64,000 bases of DNA, taken from NCBI GenBank assembly GCA_965216725.1, contig CBDCGI010000007.1:324592-388591 (forward strand), read 5' to 3'. The notes under the pieces were generated by a model. The model worked only from the letters and a program-made list of their open reading frames with translations. It ran no database searches and was not told where the DNA came from. Every line of letters starts with the position of its first letter. The stretch's first letter is position 1. Positions 57,732-64,000 of this stretch are shown one piece after another. This stretch comes from JACZUI01 sp965216725 (GTDB lineage: Bacteria > Actinomycetota > Acidimicrobiia > Spongiisociales > ZC4RG35). The position numbers and the translations under genes are program-made.

Positions 57732-59139
57732 ATGGCACAGAAGGCAGATATCGGTGTTATCGGCTTGGGGGTGATGGGGGCCAACCTCGCTCTCAACCTG
57801 GCCGACATGGGCAACAAGGTCGCGGTCTTCAACAGGACGCATACGGTCACCGAAGGTTTCATGACCGGGGAGGCGAGATCCAAGGGAATCGTTGCCGCCG
57901 ACACGGTGGAGGAGCTGGTCGCACTTCTCGAGACCCCGAGGGTGGTCCTCATCATGGTGAAAGCAGGAGAAGCCGTCGATCTGGTGATCGCCCAGCTCTC
58001 GGATTCTCTAGAAGACGGAGACGTGATCATCGACGGCGGGAATTCCCTCTACCAGGACACCGACCGCCGGAGGGCGCTGGTGGAGGACAGGGACCTGTTC
58101 TACCTGGGACTCGGCGTTTCCGGCGGTGAGGAGGGAGCGAGGCGCGGGCCGTCGCTCATGCCCGGAGGGAGCCCACAGGCATGGGACAGAGTCGAGGCGA
58201 TGCTGAAGGGCGTCGCGGCCCGAGCCCCCGATGGGGCGCCCTGCTGTGAGTGGCTGGGAGAAGGAGGAGCCGGCCACTTCGTCAAGATGGTTCACAACGG
58301 CATCGAGTACGGAGACATGCAGTTGATTGCCGAGGCCTACGACCTGATGCGACGGGGATTGGGGATGGAGGCGGCCGAGATCGGCGAGACCTTCGCCGAG
58401 TGGAATAAGGGAAGGTTGCGGTCATACCTGATCGAGATAACGGCGGAGATACTCGTCGAAACGATCGATGACGTTCCGATCGTCGACTTGATCCTTGACG
58501 CTGCCGGCCAGAAGGGGACCGGCAAGTGGACCGTCATCTCGTCGATGGACCTCGGCCAGCCGACCTCGCTGGTCGCCGAGGCGGTCTACGCCCGGATCGT
58601 GAGCTCCGACCCGGCGGGGCGACAGCGAGCATCCCGGCTGTTCGACCAGCCGATTGGCAAGGCATCGGTAACCGCCGACGAGATCGAGTCGGCTCTCTAT
58701 GCGTCCAAGATCATGTCTTACACCCAGGGTTTCCGCTTGATGGACGCCGCCTCGAGCGAGTACGGCTGGAACCTCGACCTGGCGACCATCGCCTCGATTT
58801 GGCGAGCCGGCTGCATCATCAGGGCCGACTTCCTCGAGGACATCACCGACGCATACCGGGACAACCCCGGATTGGCAGATTTGAGCGAAAGCGAGTTCTT
58901 CGCGGACGCCTTGAATGATGCTCTCCCCGCGTGGAGGCGGGTGGTGGCCGATGCCGCCCACACCGGAGTGCCGGCACCGGCATATTCGATCGGCACTCGC
59001 CTATTTCGACTCCCAACGATCGGAAAGGCTGCCTGCCAACTTGATCCAGGCCCAGCGGGATTACTTCGGTGCCCACACCTTCGAACGCGTCGACCGCCCA
59101 CGTGGAGAGTTCTTCCACCACGGGTGGGGGTCGGACTGA
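57732..59139 (+). CDS. gnd: 6-phosphogluconate dehydrogenase, decarboxylating (single frameshift)
   Basis: NADP-binding GVIGLGVMGANLALNLADMG, then NRT, and ESDLIIDGGNS-type GDVIIDGGNSLYQDTDRR, the active-site FYLGLGVSGGEEGARRGPSLMPGG, GHFVKMVHNGIEYGDMQLIAEAY with catalytic Lys and Asn/Glu, and QKGTGKWT. The frame keeps the family sequence to GVPAPAYS at about 58990. The next frame then reads SALAYFDSQRSERLPANLIQ and DYFGAHTFERVDRPRGEFFHHGW, the universal C-terminus, with a stop at 59137-59139. One extra base (probably the A in TTCGATCGG near 58993) explains this. The longer uncorrected frame to 59594 is spurious. Confidence 0.92.
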
Positions 59140-59215
59140 CCCGGCGCTCCTGCCCCCAAAACCGTCCCCTTCCCCGTTGCAAGGGGGGAAATCGGAGAAG
59201 GAAAGGTGGATTTGG

Positions 59216-60442
59216 TCAGACCGGTGGGGTCCCCGGGACCTCGATGAGGTCAGGCGAGTCGAAGTCGGGGTCCGACTCGTCGGCCTTCTCAACGTGGTCG
59301 CGACGCACCCCCATGATGAAGAGGATCGCATCCAGGAATGGGACCGAGATTGCGGTGTCGGCTCGCTCCTGGACGATCGGCTTGGCGTTGAAGGCGATTC
59401 CCAGCCCCGCCGCCGCCAGCATGTCGAGGTCGTTGGCACCGTCACCTATCGCGACCACCTGGTCGGTCGGGATCCCCTCCTTGGCTGCGATCTCCTCGAG
59501 GAATCTCGCCTTTCGTGGACCGTCGACGAGCTCGCCATCGAGCTTCCCGGTGAACACACCATCTCTCTCCTCCAGCGAATTCGACAGCGAGTAGTCGATC
59601 CCGAGATCGGCGGCCAGGGCGTCCGCAAAACGGGTGAAGCCGGCGGAGACGATGGCCGTCTTCATCCCCATCCGCTTCAAGGTCCGGATGAAGGTGCGAG
59701 CACCCTTGGTGACCGTGATTGCCCGACTGACCCCGTCCGCTGCGCTCACTGGGAGCCCTTGGAGAAGCGCCACTCGCTCGCGTAACGACTGCTCGAAATC
59801 GATCTCACCCGCCATCGCGCGGGCCGTCAGCTCGGCGACCCGGTCCTCCACGCCCGCTTCGCGTGCCAGGAGGTTGATGACTTCGTCTTCGATCAACGTC
59901 GAATCGACATCCATCAAAACCATCCGCTTAGCGCGCCGGGTGAGGCCATCGGGCTGGATTGCGATGTCGATCGGCGCGGCAGCGGCGGCGTCGATCAACC
60001 CGGCACGAATCTTGTCGAGGTCCCCGCCGGAGACGGCCAGCTCGTAACTCACCACCGGGTAGCGGGACAACCGGTAGATGCGCTCGATGTTTCCACCACC
60101 ACCCGCGATAGCGGCGGCCACCGCGCCGAAATCCTCGGGCCCGATCCTGATCCCGATCACCGTGACGACGTTTATCTGTTTCGCCGGTGTCGGTGTCGGG
60201 TCGACGATCTCGAAATCGAGATGGAGCCCGTTCTCCCAGCCGAAATAGAGCAGATCGCTGATGGAGCCCCTTTCCCCTTCCGACTCGATGAGGATGTTCA
60301 GCGTCAGGCGGCCCCGGACGACTATCTGCTCGACGTCGAAGACTTCGGCGCCACCTCTGGTCAAAACCTCCATCAACCCGGCGGTGATGCCCGGACGATC
60401 GGGGCCGTTGACGGACACCAGCACTGTGGAGCGTTGAGTCAC
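59216..60442 (-). CDS. serB: Phosphoserine phosphatase with N-terminal ACT domains
   Basis: A 408-residue SerB. Two ACT-like domains occupy residues 1-170 (VLVSVNGPDRPGITAGLMEVL; then VTVIGIRIGPEDFGAVAAAI), probably serine-binding. The HAD catalytic domain has motif I VLMDVDSTLIEDEV, motif II TAIVSAGFTRFADALA, the lysine of GKLDGELVDGPRKARFL and motif IV VAIGDGANDLDMLAAAGLGIAFNAKP. It catalyses the last step of serine synthesis. A short Asp/Pro tail follows the domain. It is divergent from pepN. Confidence 0.94.
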   Translation of the reverse strand: MTQRSTVLVSVNGPDRPGITAGLMEVLTRGGAEVFDVEQIVVRGRLTLNILIESEGERGSISDLLYFGWENGLHLDFEIVDPTPTPAKQINVVTVIGIRIGPEDFGAVAAAIAGGGGNIERIYRLSRYPVVSYELAVSGGDLDKIRAGLIDAAAAAPIDIAIQPDGLTRRAKRMVLMDVDSTLIEDEVINLLAREAGVEDRVAELTARAMAGEIDFEQSLRERVALLQGLPVSAADGVSRAITVTKGARTFIRTLKRMGMKTAIVSAGFTRFADALAADLGIDYSLSNSLEERDGVFTGKLDGELVDGPRKARFLEEIAAKEGIPTDQVVAIGDGANDLDMLAAAGLGIAFNAKPIVQERADTAISVPFLDAILFIMGVRRDHVEKADESDPDFDSPDLIEVPGTPPV

Positions 60443-60520
60443 CAGCGGCAGGGTATCGGCGGATCGGCTCTTTTAGAACACCGTTACCATCGACAAAGCG
60501 GACTGACGAGGAATCCTTCA

Positions 60521-63076
60521 ATGCTTGACAACCCCTATCGCCTGCCTCGACAGGCATTGCCGATCCACTACGAGCTTCAGCTCTCCCCCGATCTCGAAAC
60601 CCTGACCTTCGAGGGGAAGGTCGCAATCGAGCTCGGCGTGGTTGAGGCCGTCGACCAGCTCACGCTCAACGCCGCGGAGCTCGAGTTGAAACGAGCGTCA
60701 CTGGCCGGCGCAGAAGGCGAGACCGGCATCACCGAGATATCGGTCGATGAGGAGTACGGCCGTGCGACCCTGGTGCTCGACGCCACCATCGAGCCCGGCA
60801 ACTACAGACTCGAAATCGAATACACGGGCATGATCAATGATCAGCTTCGCGGGCTCTACCGATCGGTATACCGCGACCCCGAGGGGCAAGAACACACCAT
60901 CGCCACCTCCCAATGCCAGGCCACCGACGCCCGCCGCGTGCTCCCCTGCTGGGACGAACCCGACTTCAAGGCCACCTTCCGCACCACCATGACCGTGTCG
61001 GACGGATTGGAGGCTTACTCCAACACCGCCGAACTATCGCGCAGTCCTGTGGACGAAGGGCGAGTCGAGTTCAAATTCGACAAGACCATGAAGATGTCCA
61101 CCTACCTACTTGCCTTCACGGTCGGCCCCTTCGAGGCCACCGAGCCCGTCGACGTGAGAGGAGTGCCGACCCGCATCATCGTCCCCCGGGGCAATCTGCA
61201 TCTCACCGATTACGCCCTAGAACAGGCGGCTTGGTGCCTCGAGTACCTCTGGGACTACTACGACATCCCCTATCCGGGCGACAAGCTGGACCACATAGCC
61301 ATACCCGACTTCGCCGCAGGTGCCATGGAAAACGTCGGTTTGATCACCTACCGCGACTCCTATCTCATCCTCGACCCCGACAAGTCGACGCAGCGGGAGT
61401 TGGAGCGAAGCCTGGAAGTGATTGCCCACGAGATCGCTCACCAGTGGTTCGGAAACCTGGTCACGCTCCGATGGTGGGAGGGCGCCTGGTTGAACGAGGC
61501 CTTCGCCACCTTCATGGAGGGCAAGGCGGTGGACGAGCGGCGGCCCGATTGGAATCGCTGGCTTGGCTTCCACGCCGACCGCAAAGCCTGGGCGTACGGC
61601 ACCGACCATCTTCAGGCAACCCGCCCGATCGAGTTCGAGGTGCACGCCCCGAGCGAGGTCGACGAGATGTTCGATGCCATCACCTACGGGAAAGGCTCAG
61701 CTGTTCTACGTCAGATGGAATCCTTCATCGGGGAGCCCGCGTTCAGGACGGGTGTCGGCAACTACCTTCGCAAACACGCCTACGGGAACACAGCGACATC
61801 GGATCTGTGGAAGGGGCTCGACCAGGCCTCGGAATGGCCCGTCGGCGAGATCATGGACACCTGGGTTTATCAGAAGGGCCACCCGCAGATCGATCTAGAT
61901 CTCTCGAACGGCAGCCTCCGCGTCAGCCAGCGGCGGTTCTTCCTCACCCCGGACGAGACCGACGCCACTCTGTGGCATGTCCCGATCTCGGTCAGGGGGA
62001 TGTCAAAAGGGGAGCCGTTCCAGAGCCAAATCCTCCTCACCGAAGAAGAAGTCTGATGCTGGAGGTTCCCGAAGACGCCGATTTCGTGCTGGTCAACGCC
62101 GGAGGCGACGGCTTCTACCGGTCCCACTACTCGCCTCAGCTCCTCGACCTGCTCCTTCCCCACATCGGCGAGCTGACACCGACCGAGAGGTACACCCTGG
62201 TCAGCGACACTCTCGCATTGGTCAAATCGGGTCAGGCCGAGGCAGAAGTGTTCCTCAACCTCGTAGACGCCTACAGAGCTGAGACCGAATGGGCGATCTG
62301 GGATGCAATAGTCGGCGGGCTGGGCGCCCTGTCACATCACGCTTTAGCCGAAGCCGACGAGCCGGCATTCGAGCAGTTCTGTCATGGACCTGTTCCAACC
62401 AGCTCTAGCCCGTCTCGGTCTGGCTCCAGTCGAGGGCGAACGCGACATGGACGCCAAGCTTCGGGGCACTCTGGTCGGGGCCCAGGGGAGTCTCGGCGCA
62501 GATCCGGAGATCCTGGAAGCGGCACGGGAGATGGTGCGCTCAATGATCGCCGGAGACGACGTCGATCCGGAGTTGGGAACCGCGGCCCTGCGGGTGGTGG
62601 CTCGTCATGCCGACCAGTCCGACTTCGACAAACTGTGGGCTGCCTACGAGGAATCGGCATTGTCCGCGGAGAAAGTCCGCTTCCTCCGCGCCATCGGCTC
62701 GGCCAACGTCGATACGGCGGGAGAGTTTGTGATCGAACGAATCCTCGACGGCGGGATTCGCACCCAAGATGGGCTGATGATGGTGGCGCTGGTCCTCATG
62801 GCCGAACCCGGTGATCGGGCCTGGCAGGCGCTTCGCAGCCGTTGGGACGATGTGCTTGGGGCGATGCCGCCGTTCACCCATCGAATGATCGTGGCCGGGA
62901 TTCCCGCGTTGTCCAGGCCGGAAACCGCCGCTGACGTCAAAGGGTTCTTTGCCGAATCGGAGTTCGGGAAAGACTCGATATTCGCCGTGCAACGGCTCGA
63001 GCTGCTCGACGCGAACGTGGCCTTCAGGGCCCGGGCCACATCAGAGGTATCCAAATACTTCGAGGGCGCCCAGTAG
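60521..63076 (+). CDS. pepN: M1-family aminopeptidase, split by two frameshifts
   Basis: Zinc aminopeptidase of about 850 residues in three consecutive frames. Frame 1 (60521-62056) holds the whole catalytic part: GAMENVGLITYRD for substrate binding, and HEIAHQWFGN with the distant Glu in WLNEAFATF for zinc. It stops at TEEEV. Frame 2 starts inside that stop (TGATG) and continues LEVPEDADFVLVNAGGDGFYR up to about 62380. Frame 3 resumes DLFQPALARLGLAPVEGE and runs to the normal ERAP1-like C-terminus at 63076. Each join needs one base. The ATG at 60521 has GAGGA 8 bases upstream. The gene is either indel-damaged in assembly or split into coupled polypeptides. Confidence 0.88.
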
Positions 63077-63085
63077 GCGCCCTCG
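63061..63085. terminator. Shared terminator hairpin between pepN and rplL
   Basis: CGAGGGCGCC-CAGTA-GGCGCCCTCG is a perfect 10-bp stem with a 5-base loop. The pepN stop codon TAG lies in the loop and first stem base. It can serve both convergent units. T-runs are weak on both sides (AGAGTCTCT on plus; AAGTATTT on minus). Confidence 0.65.
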
Positions 63086-63108
63086 AGAGTCTCTAAACAA
63101 CCAGCGCG

Positions 63109-63501
63109 TTACTTCAGCTCGACTGAAGCTCCGGCGGCTTCCAGGGTCTCCTTGGCCTTGTTGGCCGTTTCCTCGTCGACGCCCTCCAGCACATTGGCGG
63201 GTGCACCGTCGACCAGATCCTTGGCCTCTTTGAGCCCGAGGCTGGTGAGCCCGCGGACTTCTTTGATCACCTGGATCTTGGCGGAGCCAGCCGAGGTGAG
63301 GACGACGTCGAAATCATCCTTGTCGGCTTCGGCATCTCCGGCGCCATCACCACCGCCGGCGGCGGGGGCAGCGGCCACGGCCATCGGGGCGGCCGCAGTG
63401 ACATCGAACTTCTCCTCGAAGGCATCGAGGAACTCCTTCAGCTCGAGGACGGTCATCTCCTCGAAAGCGCTGAGAAGCTCATCTGTCTTCATCTTTGCCA
63501 T
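63109..63501 (-). CDS. rplL: 50S ribosomal protein L7/L12
   Basis: A 130-residue bL12 stalk protein. The N-terminal dimerisation part is MKTDELLSAFEEMTVLELKEFLDAFEEKFDV, followed by an Ala/Gly hinge (about 35-57), and the C-terminal factor-binding domain FDVVLTSAGSAKIQVIKEVRGLTSLGLKEAKDLVDGAPANVLEGV. The ATG at 63501 follows AGGAGGAATGAA. The longer frame to 63591 overlaps rplJ and is not used. Confidence 0.97.
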   Translation of the reverse strand: MAKMKTDELLSAFEEMTVLELKEFLDAFEEKFDVTAAAPMAVAAAPAAGGGDGAGDAEADKDDFDVVLTSAGSAKIQVIKEVRGLTSLGLKEAKDLVDGAPANVLEGVDEETANKAKETLEAAGASVELK

Positions 63502-63502
63502 T

Positions 63503-64000
63503 TCATTCCTCCTCGGCCTGGTCGGCCGTGGTCTCGGTCGGCTCCTCCTCGGGAAGAACGGCCTCGTCGGCCCCCCCACCCAAGAATTCACCTGACTCCT
63601 TCTTGGTCAGTAGCTGATCGAACATCGAAGCTGCGTCACGCGTGAACGAGCCGAACATGCCGGCCGCCTTGAACAGCGGCGCCTTGGTGGCTCTTGCGAT
63701 CTTTGCCAGGAGCACCTCGAGCGGCTCGATCTCAGCAAGCTTGGAAACCTCCTCAGGGGTGAGGATCTCACCCGAGAGGTAACCGGCCTTGAGAACGAAC
63801 ACCTCGTGATTCTTGGCAAAGTCCTTGAGCGCCTTGGCCGTGGCGACGGGGTCGCTCTGGGCAAACGCAAGCGCGGTGGGGCCCAACAGATAGTCGTCGA
63901 GACCACTGACGCCGGCGTCGTTAGCCGCCAGCCGAGCCAGGGTCATCTTGACCACCTTGTAGTCGGCGCCACTTTCGCGGAGGCTCCTTCGGAGCTCTTG
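63503..64000 (-). CDS. rplJ: 50S ribosomal protein L10 (5' end outside window)
   Basis: uL10 stalk base protein, incomplete here. The frame is open to the window end, where ELRRSLRESGADYKVVKMTLARLA can be read (63998 downwards), the usual N-terminal region. It continues TALAFAQSDPVATAKALKDFAK, FVLKAGYLSGEILTPEEVSKLAEI and ends with an acidic tail (EEEPTETTADQAEEE) that is longer than in many L10 proteins. About 10-15 N-terminal residues and the autoregulatory leader lie beyond the window. It is followed at once by rplL. Confidence 0.95.
   Translation of the reverse strand, partial: QELRRSLRESGADYKVVKMTLARLAANDAGVSGLDDYLLGPTALAFAQSDPVATAKALKDFAKNHEVFVLKAGYLSGEILTPEEVSKLAEIEPLEVLLAKIARATKAPLFKAAGMFGSFTRDAASMFDQLLTKKESGEFLGGGADEAVLPEEEPTETTADQAEEE

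Noticed and set aside
59140..59594. C-terminal extension of 6-phosphogluconate dehydrogenase
   Set aside because: It is the antisense of serB, reached only through the frameshift.
62054..62056. UGA in pepN read as selenocysteine
   Set aside because: The frame after this TGA does not continue the protein; the homologous sequence resumes in another frame.

Overview
The window is high-GC, densely packed DNA with many 1-4 base stop/start overlaps (ATGA, GTGA, TGATG), several GTG/TTG starts and probable leaderless starts. It fits a free-living actinobacterium. Pointers include a Tad/Flp pilus locus with a short actinobacterial-type pilin, two deazaflavin (F420)-dependent nitroreductase-like proteins, polyphosphate glucokinase, a MutT1-type Nudix/phosphatase fusion and a group 1/2 sigma factor. 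I lean to class Acidimicrobiia, but that is inference. I see no plasmid, phage or IS genes and no CRISPR array. The organism reads UGA as selenocysteine: a selC gene and a clear UxxC selenoprotein gene lie 5.4 kb apart.

Layout. 0-5.5 kb (minus): polX behind a tad operon (CpaE-like, TadA, TadB, TadC, Flp pilin, TadE, TadG-like). 5.6-12.7 kb: HAD phosphatase, ispD, GNAT, GDPD, HU, enoyl-CoA hydratase, DUF3237, a pair of structured repeats, phosphoribosyltransferase, APH-like kinase. 12.8-20.6 kb: RND/MMPL exporter, HisC-type aminotransferase, a fused alpha-beta 2-oxo acid dehydrogenase E1 that begins with a ParB-type N-terminal motif, a frameshifted LOG-family gene, MutT1. 20.6-24.2 kb: two-subunit ABC exporter. 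24.3-31.8 kb: HerA-like ATPase, primary-type sigma factor, META protein, SixA, AhpC-like protein, a small membrane protein, YyaL. 31.9-34.2 kb: Rieske protein divergent from soxR. 34.2-40.5 kb: ctaA, F420 enzyme, cystathionine beta-synthase core, a compact minus-strand RNA/small-ORF unit, a lipoprotein, anthraniloyl-CoA monooxygenase/reductase fusion, membrane XRE protein. 40.6 kb: tRNA-Sec. 40.8-50.6 kb: lipoproteins, an ECF sigma/anti-sigma operon, the selenoprotein, glycosyltransferase, RraA-like, DUF2652/SRPBCC. 50.8-64 kb: Nfu-N/ferredoxin reductase fusion, malic enzyme, hflX, ppgK, gnd, serB, pepN, rplL and the 3' part of rplJ.

How parts work together. The strongest system-level signal is a small SoxR regulon. 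The ABC exporter and the Rieske operon have near-identical promoters, TTGACTTCAA followed by a dyad inside a 19-bp spacer, and soxR itself is divergent from the Rieske operon. The second is selenocysteine use. The third is a pyruvate/branched-chain dehydrogenase E1 carrying the short motif that ParB uses to contact ParA.

Caution. At least four conserved genes (LOG, ABC subunit, gnd, pepN twice) carry single-base frameshifts with intact protein on both sides. This pattern suggests residual indel errors in the assembly rather than widespread gene decay.
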